From positions 62,001 to 126,000 of the forward strand of contig NZ_QGNJ01000006.1 in NCBI RefSeq assembly GCF_003336875.1: 64,000 nucleotides of DNA. The letters run 5' to 3'. Under the pieces are notes generated by a model. That model had not been told where the DNA came from, did no database searches, and saw only the letters and a list, made by a program, of their open reading frames with translations. This document shows, in pieces, positions 34,929 to 44,059 of the stretch. Position numbers and translations under genes: made by a program. How positions within the stretch are numbered: the first letter of the stretch is position 1; each line of letters begins with the position of its first letter. Source of the stretch: Oleisolibacter albus. GTDB lineage: Bacteria > Pseudomonadota > Alphaproteobacteria > Azospirillales > Azospirillaceae.

Positions 34929-35837
34929 ATGCACCACACCGTCCGCCTTTCCCTCCTGATCGCATTGCTGCTGCTTCTGCTTTCTCCGGGCGGATCAGCC
35001 CAGGCGACCACCTGCCGTGTCCAGGTGGGGGACATCACCCGCATCGAACCGGCCCGCACCTATGATCCGTTCGGGGACGCGCTGCCGGAATATCACCGGT
35101 TCAGCGTCCGCTTCCTTGGTGGCCTGCCTTGCCGCATCGTCGTCGGCATCGACCAGGGGCGCAACGGTGACCGCGTCATGGTCCAGGGCCGGGACCGGCT
35201 GGAGTACCAGCTCTACAAGGATGCCGCCCTGACCCAGCCGGTTACCGACCTGTTCGGATCGGAGAACGGACTGTTCGCGACGGTGCTCGACGCCCGCGAG
35301 GATACGGCCGAATTCCAGTTCTTCAGCCGGGTCACGCCCGGACAGATGGCCGGACAGGGGACCTACACCGACCAGGTCCGCATCAGTGTCTACCAGTCCT
35401 TTCTCGGCATTCTGCTCGGGCCTATCGCCGTCCTCCCGGTCAGCGTGCGGACCCGGGTCAAGCCGGTGGTCCAGGCCTCGGTGGTCCTGGACGGGGTGAA
35501 GCGCGACCTGCGCGGCATGGCCGGCACGCTGGATCTGGGCGACCTGACCCAACGCGGCAGCGGCCAGTTCGATCTGGAGGTTCTCGGCAATGGGGCGTAT
35601 GATCTGGCCCTGGAGTCCGAAAACAGGGGCCAGTTGATCGCCCCCGGTGTGGCCACAGGAATCCCGTACCAGCTGACGGTGGACGGGTACATGGTCAATC
35701 CGGGCAGCAAGGCGGTTCTGCGGCTTGATGGGCTCGGCCTCCAGCGGCATCAGGTGCTGGTGTCGGCTGGTGGGGTGGAGCGGGCCCTGGCTGGGACCTA
35801 CCGCGACAATCTGATCCTTACGGTCACCGCCCGCTGA
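34929..35837 (+). CDS. Spore-coat-U-domain fimbrial tip/adhesin-like protein
   Basis: 302 residues: a signal peptide (about 1-27) and two beta-sandwich domains resembling spore coat U (SCPU) domains, as in CsuE-type tip adhesins. The first domain contains Cys in TTCRVQVGD and GLPCRIVVG; the second (from about 180) lacks Cys and ends in a RDNLILTVTAR-type strand, the SCPU C-terminal motif. With the chaperone and usher upstream it would be secreted to the cell surface. The ATG at 34929 gives the cleanest signal peptide; the frame opens earlier at 34839. Confidence 0.7.
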   Translation: MHHTVRLSLLIALLLLLLSPGGSAQATTCRVQVGDITRIEPARTYDPFGDALPEYHRFSVRFLGGLPCRIVVGIDQGRNGDRVMVQGRDRLEYQLYKDAALTQPVTDLFGSENGLFATVLDAREDTAEFQFFSRVTPGQMAGQGTYTDQVRISVYQSFLGILLGPIAVLPVSVRTRVKPVVQASVVLDGVKRDLRGMAGTLDLGDLTQRGSGQFDLEVLGNGAYDLALESENRGQLIAPGVATGIPYQLTVDGYMVNPGSKAVLRLDGLGLQRHQVLVSAGGVERALAGTYRDNLILTVTAR

Positions 35838-35923
35838 TGCCATATGGTTCCCGTCGCCGCTGGCGTCCGCAAAGCGGGGTCGCGGACGGGGAATGAGGCA
35901 GCCCAAAACGGGCGGAAGGGGGC

Positions 35924-36397
35924 ATGATGCGTCTTGTGCGGTTCGTCGTCTGTGCCGGGCTGGCTGCCTGTGCCTCCCTCGGTCTGGTGCTGGCGGCCGA
36001 TGCCGGTTCCGACCGCAGTTCCATCACCCTGCGCGGCGTGGTGCCGCCCGTCTGCACCGTCAGCGTCAGTGCCAGCAATGCCAGTGTCGATCTGATCCGC
36101 GGCCAGTCCCAGGTCGGGGTGGCCACGGTTGAGGAACAGTGCAACGCTGCCGGCGGCTATGTGGTCAGTGTGACCTCGAAGAATGGCGGCCAGTTGCTGC
36201 GGGCCGATGGCGGTGGCGTGGGCTACAGCCTGCGCTACGGCGATGCCAGTGTCGGCCAGAACGGCAGCCTGTCGGCGGAACGGACGGCCACCGGCGATGT
36301 CCGCCGCTCAACCCTTGCCGTGTCGGTTCCGGCCAATCCCGAAGCGACGGCCGGCGATTACGAAGACATCGTCACCATCAGCATCCAGGCGCGATGA
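35924..36397 (+). CDS. SCPU-type fimbrial subunit (pilin-like)
   Basis: 157 residues. A signal peptide (about 1-25) is followed by one SCPU-like domain: VVPPVCTVSVSASNAS, a second Cys in VEEQCNAAGGY, and the terminal GDYEDIVTISIQAR strand. The single-domain form fits a donor-strand pilin of an archaic chaperone-usher pilus. GGAAGGGGG lies directly before ATGATG. It follows the tip-like gene by 86 bases on the same strand. Confidence 0.75.
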   Translation: MMRLVRFVVCAGLAACASLGLVLAADAGSDRSSITLRGVVPPVCTVSVSASNASVDLIRGQSQVGVATVEEQCNAAGGYVVSVTSKNGGQLLRADGGGVGYSLRYGDASVGQNGSLSAERTATGDVRRSTLAVSVPANPEATAGDYEDIVTISIQAR

Positions 36398-36468
36398 TCG
36401 CCATTTTTTCAGAAAAATCAGCAAGTTATAGTATTCTTCCAAGATAAAAAGTTAGCTGCCCGGGCGGA

Positions 36469-36681
36469 TCATGGCGCCGGCTTGACCGATACCAGACGCG
36501 GTCGGGCCATGGTGCCGATGCTGCGCCGTTCGTCGCGCAGAGTGTCGATCAGATCGTTGAGGCTTTCGCGGGTAAAGCCGCTTTCCCGGTCCTGGGCCTC
36601 CCGTGCCACGGCGATGAACTGATCCAGCAGACGGGCCTGGACGAAGGCGGCCTCCAGAAGGCTCGGCGGGAGACGGCGCAT
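36469..36681 (-). CDS. Small hypothetical protein
   Basis: 70 residues, helical, with LLEAAFVQARLLDQFIAVARE and a basic C-terminus (TMARPRLVSVKPAP). No recognised domain. AAGGAAG lies about 9 bases before the ATG at 36681; a longer start at 36750 is possible. It converges with the pilin gene. Confidence 0.5.
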   Translation of the reverse strand: MRRLPPSLLEAAFVQARLLDQFIAVAREAQDRESGFTRESLNDLIDTLRDERRSIGTMARPRLVSVKPAP

Positions 36682-36836
36682 GGCGGGCACTTCCTTCTGA
36701 TGCAACAAGGGGGCGACCAGGGCCGCCCTGCCGGCAGTAAGCACCTGCATGCTTAACGGGTCCTGAACAAACGCCGGTTCCGCTTCGGCGCGGTGGTCTT
36801 ACCTCTTTCTCCCCGTTCCGTGCTCGTCCGCATCCA

Positions 36837-39035
36837 TCAGTCGTCCGGCCGCCGGTGCCGGCCGGTACGATGGTCTGGCTGCAATTCCAGCAGATGCAGG
36901 GAGCGGCCGGGGATCTCCAGCACGCCGCCGATGGCCGTCTCCGCTTGCTCTTCCAGGTCGGGGGCGCTGGTATCCAGCAGACGGTGCCAGCCCGTGCCGC
37001 CATTGACCTCGGGCAGGGTGAAGGGCACCACATCATGGTAGGAGTTCACGATCAGCAGCAGCGTGGTATAGCCCGCCGGCTTGCGCAGGCCTGTGGACTG
37101 CACCCGCCCGTCCATCAGCATGCCGAGGCAGCGGGCATTGGGGTCCTGCCACTGTTCCGGTGCCTTCTCCACGCCCGCCGGCGTGATCCAGGTGACATCC
37201 TTGCTGTCCAGGCCGGTATCGGTATAGCCGGTCAGGAAGCGGCGGCGGCGCAGGGTCGGATAGGTCTGACGCAGGCCGATGACCCGACGGACGAAGGTCG
37301 TCAGCGCTTCGCCCTCGGCGGTGATGCTGTCCCAGTCGATCCAGCCGATCTCATTATCCTGGCAATAGGCGTTGTTGTTGCCGTTCTGGCTGCGGCCGAA
37401 CTCGTCGCCGGCCAGGATCATCGGTGTGCCCTGGGACAGCAACAGCGTGGCCAGCAGGTTGCGCTTCTGCCGTTCGCGCAGTTCCTTGATCTCGGCATCG
37501 TCCGTGGGACCCTCGACGCCATGGTTCCAGGACAGGTTATGCGAGTGGCCGTCGCGGTTGTCCTCGCCATTGGCCTCGTTGTGCTTGTCATTATAGGAAA
37601 CAAGGTCGTGCAGGGTGAAGCCGTCGTGGGCGGTGACGAAGTTCACGCTGGCCCACGGCTTGCGGCCGCGCTGGTTGAAGACGCTGCCTGAGGCCGTCAG
37701 CCGGTCGGCCAGATCCGGCAGTTTGCCCTCGTCGCCCTTCCAGAAGCTGCGCACCGTGTCACGGTAGCGGTCGTTCCATTCGGCCCAGCCCGGCGGGAAG
37801 CCACCGACCTGATAGCCGCCGGGGCCGATGTCCCACGGCTCGGCGATGAGCTTGACCCGGGACAGCACGGGGTCCTGGCGGCAACTGTCGAGGAAGCCGC
37901 CGCCCTGGTCGAAGCCATGGGGCTCGCGCCCCAGAATGGTGGCCAGGTCGAAGCGGAACCCATCCACATGCATTTCCGTCACCCAGTAGCGCAGACTGTC
38001 CATCACCATCTGCAACACGCGGGGATGGCTGAGGTTCAGGGTGTTCCCGGTGCCAGTGTCATTGATATAGTAGCGGGGCTGGTCCGGCAGCAGCCGGTAG
38101 TAGCTGGCATTGTCGATGCCCTTGAAGGACAGCGTCGGCCCCATCTCGTTGCCTTCGGCCGTGTGGTTGTAGACCACATCCAGGATCACCTCGATCCCGG
38201 CCTCGTGGAAATGGGCGATCATCTCCTTGAACTCGGTGATGACCGGGCCAGCCACATAGCGTGGATCGGGGGCAAAAAAGCCGATCGAGTTGTAACCCCA
38301 ATAGTTTCGCAGGCCTTTTTCAACCAGATACCGATCATCGACAAAGGCGTGGATCGGGAGCAGTTCCACCGCTGTGATGCCCAGTGAGCGGATATAGTCC
38401 ACGATCTCCTTCTGCATCATGCCGGCGAAGGTGCCGCGCAGATGCGGCGGTACCGCCGGATGGCGCATGGTGTAGCCGCGCACATGGGTCTCATAGACGA
38501 TGGTGCGGTCCCAGGGAATGGCGGGCGGACGGTCGCGGCCCCAGGTGAAGGCTGGGTCCACCACCCGGCATTTCGGCATGGCCGGGGCGCTGTCACGGCG
38601 ATCCAGCGTCAGATCGGCACGAGGCGAACCCACCCGGTAGCCGAACAGGGCATCGGACCATTTCAGCGGGCCGACCAGGGCCTTGGCATAGGGGTCCAGC
38701 AGCAGCTTGTGCGGGTTGAAACGGTGGCCGGCCTGCGGCTCGAACGGGCCGTGGACCCGGTAGCCATAGACGGTGCCCGGCCGGGCGTCGGGCAGGTATC
38801 CATGCCAGACTTCATCGGTATATTCAGGAAGATCAATACGTTCTAGCTCTCTCTTCCCTTCCTGATCGAATAGGCACAGCTCCACCCGTGTGGCATGGGC
38901 CGAAAACAGCGCGAAGTTCACGCCCAGGCCGTCCCAGGTCGCCCCCAGGGGAAATGGCAGCCCCTCCTCGATCCGCGATCGGCGAATGCCGGCCGCCATC
39001 GGCTTGCCCTGACCCATCGCCACCTGATCCCGCAT
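36837..39035 (-). CDS. glgX: Glycogen debranching enzyme GlgX
   Basis: 732 residues. A CBM48-like N-terminal domain (PFPLGATWDGLGVNFALFSAHATRVELCLF) precedes a GH13 barrel with DGFRFDLA (catalytic Asp), LIAEPWDIG (catalytic Glu) and TAHDGFTLHDL (third Asp region). The C-terminal beta domain is complete. The enzyme cleaves alpha-1,6 branches of glycogen after phosphorylase trimming. GGAGGAGAG sits just before the ATG. No other glycogen genes are adjacent. Confidence 0.95.
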   Translation of the reverse strand: MRDQVAMGQGKPMAAGIRRSRIEEGLPFPLGATWDGLGVNFALFSAHATRVELCLFDQEGKRELERIDLPEYTDEVWHGYLPDARPGTVYGYRVHGPFEPQAGHRFNPHKLLLDPYAKALVGPLKWSDALFGYRVGSPRADLTLDRRDSAPAMPKCRVVDPAFTWGRDRPPAIPWDRTIVYETHVRGYTMRHPAVPPHLRGTFAGMMQKEIVDYIRSLGITAVELLPIHAFVDDRYLVEKGLRNYWGYNSIGFFAPDPRYVAGPVITEFKEMIAHFHEAGIEVILDVVYNHTAEGNEMGPTLSFKGIDNASYYRLLPDQPRYYINDTGTGNTLNLSHPRVLQMVMDSLRYWVTEMHVDGFRFDLATILGREPHGFDQGGGFLDSCRQDPVLSRVKLIAEPWDIGPGGYQVGGFPPGWAEWNDRYRDTVRSFWKGDEGKLPDLADRLTASGSVFNQRGRKPWASVNFVTAHDGFTLHDLVSYNDKHNEANGEDNRDGHSHNLSWNHGVEGPTDDAEIKELRERQKRNLLATLLLSQGTPMILAGDEFGRSQNGNNNAYCQDNEIGWIDWDSITAEGEALTTFVRRVIGLRQTYPTLRRRRFLTGYTDTGLDSKDVTWITPAGVEKAPEQWQDPNARCLGMLMDGRVQSTGLRKPAGYTTLLLIVNSYHDVVPFTLPEVNGGTGWHRLLDTSAPDLEEQAETAIGGVLEIPGRSLHLLELQPDHRTGRHRRPDD

Positions 39036-39232
39036 GATCTCTCCTCCGTCCCACAGTGGGTTGTAAACGCGCCAGCAGCACGGGCGGGCAGGCCGGCCGC
39101 GGAGAATTCATCGCGGACCCGGGCGCATCCGTGCGGGAATGATCCGCGCAGAAGGGGGCGCCGCGGCGCAATCGGTTAGCGGATTGCCGTGCCTCCTTGC
39201 GGGCGGGAAAGGGCGCCCCATGGTCACTGGGC

Positions 39233-40219
39233 ATGAATATCCCGTCCGCGCCCCGCCGCCCCCTGACCGTCCTGTTGGCCGCTCCCCGAGGCAGTTGTGC
39301 CGGGGTCGAGCGCGCCATCGCCATTGTCGAGGAGGCGCTGCGGCGGTACGGGCCGCCGGTCTATGTCCGGCATGAGATTGTGCATAACCGCTACGTGGTC
39401 GACAGGCTGAAGCGGCAGGGTGCTGTCTTCGTCGACGAGCTGGATGCGGTGCCGGACGGTCGTCCGGTGGTGTTCTCCGCCCACGGCGTGGCAGAGACGG
39501 TGCGGCAGGAGGCGGGGCGGCGGCGTTTGCCTGTGGTCGATGCCACCTGCCCGCTGGTGGCCAAGGTCCACCGCGCCGTGGACCGCCATGTGCGCGCCGG
39601 CCGGCCGGTGGTGCTGATCGGCCATGACGGCCATGCCGAGGTGGTGGGCACGCTGGGGCAGGCCCCGCCCGGCGCCGTGCATCTGGTGGAATCCCCGGCG
39701 GATGTGGACCGGCTGACGCTGCCGGCCGACCGGACCATCGCCTATGCCACCCAGACCACGCTGGCGGTGGAAGAGACGGCGGCCGTGGTGACACGGTTGC
39801 AGCAGCGCTTTCCGCTGCTGACCGGCCCGGCCCGCGACGATATCTGCTACGCCACCAGCAACCGGCAGGCCGCGGTCAAGGCCATCGCGCCGCGGGTGGA
39901 TCTGCTGCTGGTCGTCGGGGCGCCCAACAGCTCCAACAGCAACCGGCTGGTGGAGGTGGCGCGGACAACCGGGGCCGGCGATGCCCGCCTGATCGAGCGG
40001 GCACACGACCTGCCCTGGGACCGGCTGGAGACGATCGCCAGCCTGGGACTGACGGCCGGCGCGTCGGCCCCGGAGTTGCTGGTGCAGGAGGTGCTGGACG
40101 CCCTGCGGCTGCGCTTCACCCTGGATGTCCGGACCGTCCGGTTGGCCGAGGAGACGCAGAGCTTCCGCCTGCCCCGGTTCCCGCCCCTGTTCGCCGCCCC
40201 CGACCAGGCGGCCGAATAA
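39233..40219 (+). CDS. ispH: 4-Hydroxy-3-methylbut-2-enyl diphosphate reductase (IspH)
   Basis: 328 residues. The three [4Fe-4S] Cys ligands are seen in RGSCAGVERAI (Cys22), DATCPLVAKVH, and DDICYATSNRQ; the VFSAHGV and APNSSNSNRL motifs are also intact. It makes IPP and DMAPP, the last step of the MEP pathway. The ATG at 39233 gives family length. It converges with the carotenoid operon, which uses isoprenoid precursors; being next to it may reflect shared supply. It may be an extra copy of a housekeeping ispH. Confidence 0.93.
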   Translation: MNIPSAPRRPLTVLLAAPRGSCAGVERAIAIVEEALRRYGPPVYVRHEIVHNRYVVDRLKRQGAVFVDELDAVPDGRPVVFSAHGVAETVRQEAGRRRLPVVDATCPLVAKVHRAVDRHVRAGRPVVLIGHDGHAEVVGTLGQAPPGAVHLVESPADVDRLTLPADRTIAYATQTTLAVEETAAVVTRLQQRFPLLTGPARDDICYATSNRQAAVKAIAPRVDLLLVVGAPNSSNSNRLVEVARTTGAGDARLIERAHDLPWDRLETIASLGLTAGASAPELLVQEVLDALRLRFTLDVRTVRLAEETQSFRLPRFPPLFAAPDQAAE

Positions 40220-40506
40220 GGCCAAGCGCAGGAGCATTTGCCCCGGATTGCGGTGGCCGCCCATAAGCTGCGAGTTCGCAGGGCGGGTGTTTGCGCTGCG
40301 ATAATGCAGGGTGGTGGCGAGGGGGCGCTGGAAGTCTGGGATTTTTGTCTGCATCCGAAGCTGTGGCACGGGGTTTCGGTGACATGAGGGGGGCTTTCGG
40401 GCCGGCAGAGCACCGACTTATTATCTAAGAAAATAGATTGAAGAAGAACAATAAGACATTGAAAATCCATTATATGGAGATTGTGGATCCCCAGCCCCCG
40501 CCGCGG

Positions 40507-41634
40507 TCAGCCGGCCTGGGGATAGCTGCGTCCGCGCCAGCGGGCGGGTTGGCCACGGCGATGGTCCCGCAAGGCCTGAAATTGCAGCCACAGCATCAAG
40601 GCCACGCCCGCCGGGTGCAGCAGGCTCCCCGGCCAGCGCTGACGGAAGCGGAGCGTCAGCAGCAGGCGGAACAGCAGCGAGGCCCCCGCCGCCAGCGCGG
40701 CAAGCTCCAGGGCCGCGTCGGCACCGGCCAGGGTGGCGGCCGGCAGCAGCAGCCAGGGCAGCACATGCCCGCCCCCCAGCAGCAGGGTCCAGAGCGGAAG
40801 CCCCCAGGGGGTGGCCATGCCCTCGGTGGCGTTCTTGGTCAAGCCCGCCCTCACCTCCCCCCAGCCACGATACATGCGGCAGCGGGCCAGTGCGGTGGCG
40901 TCGAACAGGTCGGTACGCAGGCCGGCGCGGCGGAATGCCCGCGGCAGCATCACCCCGTCATGCAGCGAGGTGCGGATGGCACCATGCCCGCCCGCCTGCC
41001 GGTAGGCGTCGGCCCGGACCAGCATCAGCTGGCCGCAGCCGGCGGCGAAGGCCGGTGCCCGGAACAGCCGCATGCAGGCCATGGGCAGATAGCCCAGCAG
41101 CAGAACATGCATCTGCGGGATCAGCAGCTGTTCGGCCAGGGTGCCGGTGATCTGGCGGGGAAAGCCGCTGGCCAGGGCCATCCCCGGCCGGCGCAGCAGA
41201 AACACGGCGGCCCGGGCGGCCCCGTCCGCTTCCAGCCGTACATCGGCGTCCTGGAACAGCAGCAGCGGAAAGCGGGCCTGGGCGGCCAGCACGGCGCAGG
41301 CATGCTGCTTCCCGGACCAGCCCTCGGGCAGCGGCGGCGCCGCCAGCAGACGAACACGCGGGTCGAAAGCCGCCAGTTCCTCGACAATGGCGGCGGTGCG
41401 GTCACTGGACTGGTCGTCTAGCACCAGCACCTCGATGCGGAGGCCGCGGCTGGCCAGGGCGGCGCGCACGGCGTCGCCGATGCTGGATTCCTCGTTGCGG
41501 GCCGGGATCAGGATGGACAGGGCCGTGTCCGCCGGCGACAGGTCCCGGGGTGTGCGGAACAGGCAGAGATTCCACAGGCCGAGCAGCAGCGGCAGCAGCG
41601 CCAAGCCCAGACAGATCCAGCCCAGGACGGTCAC
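40507..41634 (-). CDS. Membrane family-2 glycosyltransferase, carotenoid glycosyltransferase-like
   Basis: 375 residues. One N-terminal helix, a GT-A domain with LSILIPARNEESSIG, VLVLDDQSSDRTA and FQDADVRLE (DxD), then several C-terminal helices. It resembles the CrtQ/CruC-type enzymes that glucosylate carotenoid carboxyl or hydroxyl ends at the inner membrane. The GTG start overlaps the acyltransferase stop by 4 bases, so it is the last gene of a tight four-gene operon with two desaturase-type enzymes. Confidence 0.75.
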   Translation of the reverse strand: MTVLGWICLGLALLPLLLGLWNLCLFRTPRDLSPADTALSILIPARNEESSIGDAVRAALASRGLRIEVLVLDDQSSDRTAAIVEELAAFDPRVRLLAAPPLPEGWSGKQHACAVLAAQARFPLLLFQDADVRLEADGAARAAVFLLRRPGMALASGFPRQITGTLAEQLLIPQMHVLLLGYLPMACMRLFRAPAFAAGCGQLMLVRADAYRQAGGHGAIRTSLHDGVMLPRAFRRAGLRTDLFDATALARCRMYRGWGEVRAGLTKNATEGMATPWGLPLWTLLLGGGHVLPWLLLPAATLAGADAALELAALAAGASLLFRLLLTLRFRQRWPGSLLHPAGVALMLWLQFQALRDHRRGQPARWRGRSYPQAG

Positions 41635-42437
41635 CGCCGCCCCTCGCCCGCCATGGCGCCGTGTTCGGCCGCGAACGGCTCGCCCCGTCTCCAGGCCCGC
41701 AGGCGCCGCCAGACATCATAGACACCGCCGACCCCGGCCCGCCCCCGCAGCAGCCGGATGAAGGCGCCGGGATCACGGGCCTGGGCCGCCAGGGCCAGCG
41801 CGTCCAGGGTGGTCTCCAGCCGTTGTTCCAGCAGCCGGTGCAGCGCTGCCGGACTGGTCCCGTCCATCAGGGCCGTATCGATGGGGGCACCGAAGCGGCA
41901 GAGCGCCTCCGGGGTCTTCTCGCTCCAGAACGGGTATTCGATGGCCAGCGGCAGGGCGATGACACGCGGCAGCCGCACCAGCAGATGGGCGATGCCCGGT
42001 CGCAGGCACAGCGGCCGCCGCCGCGGATCGGTGAAGGCGCCCTCCCCCGTCACCCACAGCATGGTGTCCGGCCGTTCCAGCAGTTGCTGCCCGACTTTCA
42101 GGAAGGCCACGGCTCCCGCCGCGGTGCCCGGCGCCACCGGGAACAGGCCGATGCGGCGCATGAAGCCGTATTGGCGCAGCGCCTCCGCATCCATGGGGCC
42201 GAAGCTGCGGCGGCCCGGATAGAACCGCGTGGCCAGCAGGATCAGCAGGGCCGCGTCCCACCAGGACGGATGGTTGCAATAGACCAGCACCGGCACCCCG
42301 GCCGGCAGCTCGGGCAGGCCCGGGCGGGCCACGCGCACGGCATGGAAGCGGGCGGCCATCTGCCGGGCCATGACGCGGCCAAAGAACCGCACCAGGGCGG
42401 GCGAATGCAGGCGCTGCGGGTCGGGCAGCCCCTCCAT
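41631..42437 (-). CDS. PlsC-like acyltransferase, probably acting on a carotenoid glycoside
   Basis: 268 residues with the 1-acylglycerol-phosphate acyltransferase fold: NHPSWWDAAL carries the HxxxxD catalytic motif, and WVTGEGAFTDPR resembles the substrate-binding block (usually EGTR-like). In carotenoid operons such enzymes esterify the sugar with a fatty acid. It begins 1 base after the desaturase stop and overlaps the glycosyltransferase start, supporting co-translation. A role in general phospholipid synthesis is less likely in this context. Confidence 0.72.
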   Translation of the reverse strand: MEGLPDPQRLHSPALVRFFGRVMARQMAARFHAVRVARPGLPELPAGVPVLVYCNHPSWWDAALLILLATRFYPGRRSFGPMDAEALRQYGFMRRIGLFPVAPGTAAGAVAFLKVGQQLLERPDTMLWVTGEGAFTDPRRRPLCLRPGIAHLLVRLPRVIALPLAIEYPFWSEKTPEALCRFGAPIDTALMDGTSPAALHRLLEQRLETTLDALALAAQARDPGAFIRLLRGRAGVGGVYDVWRRLRAWRRGEPFAAEHGAMAGEGRR

Positions 42438-42438
42438 C

Positions 42439-44013
42439 TCAGGCCACTCCCGCCCGGCGCTGGCCGCCGCGGTCCTGGTCCAGGCTGTCGGCGGCGATCC
42501 AGCCCGACATCAGCGCCATGGGCATGCCGGGACCGGGATGGGCGCTGCCGCCGGCCAGATACAGCCCGCCCACATCGCGCCGGCGGTTGCCGGGCTTGAA
42601 GGCGCCGAGGAAGCGGCCATGACTGGCCAGCCCGTAGATGGCCCCGTTCAGGACGCGGTAGCGGTCATGGATGTCCTGGGGCGTCAGCACGCGTTCGACG
42701 CGGATGCGGTCCTCCAGATCGGTCAGCCCGGCCGTGCGCTTCAGCTTGTCGAACACCACCCGGCGATAGGCCGGCAGCATGGCCGCCCAGTCATGGTGCG
42801 GGCGCAGCCAGGGCGTATGCACCAGCACATACAGCGCCTCGCCGCCCGGCGGGGCCACGCCCGGTTCCGTGCGGGCCGGGGCCGCCAGATAGCAGCTGGG
42901 GTCCGGGGCCGGTTCGCCCTTGTGATAGATCCAGTCGAACTCCTCCTCGGCATCGCGGGAGAAGACGAAATCATGGTGGGCCAGATGGTCATAGGCCCGG
43001 TCGAGGCCGAGATAGAAGACCACGCCGGAGCAGGCCGGCTCCACCGCCCGCCTGCCGCCCACGGCATCCGCATGGGCGCCGCCCAGCAGGTCGCGGTAGG
43101 TGCGGACGCTGTCCATGTTGGAGACCACGGCCGACAGGGCGATGGCCTCCCCCCGCTCGGTTTCCACGCCGACCACATGGCCGTTGCGCTCGACGATGCG
43201 GCGGATGCCGCAGCCGGTGCGGATCTCCACGCCCAGATCGCGGGCCAGATGGTCCAGCGCCGCCGGCACGGCGCGGGTGCCGCCCCTGGGATACCAGACG
43301 CCGTCCTGCGTCTGCATATGGGCGATGGCGCAGAGCACGGCCGGGGCGCTGAACGGGCTGGAGCCCACATACTGCACGAAATGGTCCAGCATCTGCGCCA
43401 CCCGCTTTTCCGGCACATGGGTGCGCACGGTGCCGGCCACGGTGTGGCCCATGCGCAGGGCCATGACATCCGACAGCGTCTTCAGGTCCAGGCTCTGGCG
43501 CAGATTCAGCGTGTCGCCAAGATCCTCCACCGATTTCCAGAAGAAGAAGCGGTCGGAGATGCTGTGCAGCCGCTCCGACAGGGCCAGGAAGCGGGCATAG
43601 CCATCCCCGCTTCCGGGGGCGAAGCGGTCGAGTGTGGCGGCCATGGCCTGCGGGTTCTCCTGCAGGTCCAGCACGCTGCCGTCATCGAAGAAGCAGCGCC
43701 ATTGCGGATCCAGCCGGACCAGATCCAGGGCCGCATCCAGGTCGCGTCCCGCTTCGGCGAAGATGCGCCGCAGCACCCGCGGCACCGTCAGGATGGTCGG
43801 CCCCATGTCGAAACGGTATCCGGCCTCCTCCAGCAGGGCCGCCTTGCCGCCGACCCAGCCATTGGCCTCGAACAGCACCACCCGGTGGCCGCGGGCCGCC
43901 AGGGTGCAGGCGGCGGCCAGCCCGCCCAGACCACCGCCGATGATGCCGATGCGGTCGTCCGCACCGGAAGGGGAATTGCCTGCCACGATCGGATGCCTCC
44001 TGCCCTGCGCCAT
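42439..44013 (-). CDS. Carotenoid desaturase/oxygenase-type FAD oxidoreductase (CrtN/CrtP/CrtI family)
   Basis: 524 residues. IGIIGGGLGGLAAACTLAARGHRVVLFEAN is the FAD-binding dinucleotide fold (only the GGGLGG core matters), followed by FDMGPTILTVP and the C-terminal LYLAGGSAHPGPGMPMALMSG signature of phytoene-desaturase-type enzymes. Members dehydrogenate or terminally oxidise carotenes. It follows the second desaturase gene by 46 bases. Whether it is the C30/C40 desaturase or the terminal oxidase cannot be decided by eye. Confidence 0.8.
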   Translation of the reverse strand: MAQGRRHPIVAGNSPSGADDRIGIIGGGLGGLAAACTLAARGHRVVLFEANGWVGGKAALLEEAGYRFDMGPTILTVPRVLRRIFAEAGRDLDAALDLVRLDPQWRCFFDDGSVLDLQENPQAMAATLDRFAPGSGDGYARFLALSERLHSISDRFFFWKSVEDLGDTLNLRQSLDLKTLSDVMALRMGHTVAGTVRTHVPEKRVAQMLDHFVQYVGSSPFSAPAVLCAIAHMQTQDGVWYPRGGTRAVPAALDHLARDLGVEIRTGCGIRRIVERNGHVVGVETERGEAIALSAVVSNMDSVRTYRDLLGGAHADAVGGRRAVEPACSGVVFYLGLDRAYDHLAHHDFVFSRDAEEEFDWIYHKGEPAPDPSCYLAAPARTEPGVAPPGGEALYVLVHTPWLRPHHDWAAMLPAYRRVVFDKLKRTAGLTDLEDRIRVERVLTPQDIHDRYRVLNGAIYGLASHGRFLGAFKPGNRRRDVGGLYLAGGSAHPGPGMPMALMSGWIAADSLDQDRGGQRRAGVA

Positions 44014-44059
44014 GTGCCGCCTGCCGCATCAACAGCGGCGGCGGCCGTTCGGCTGTTGC

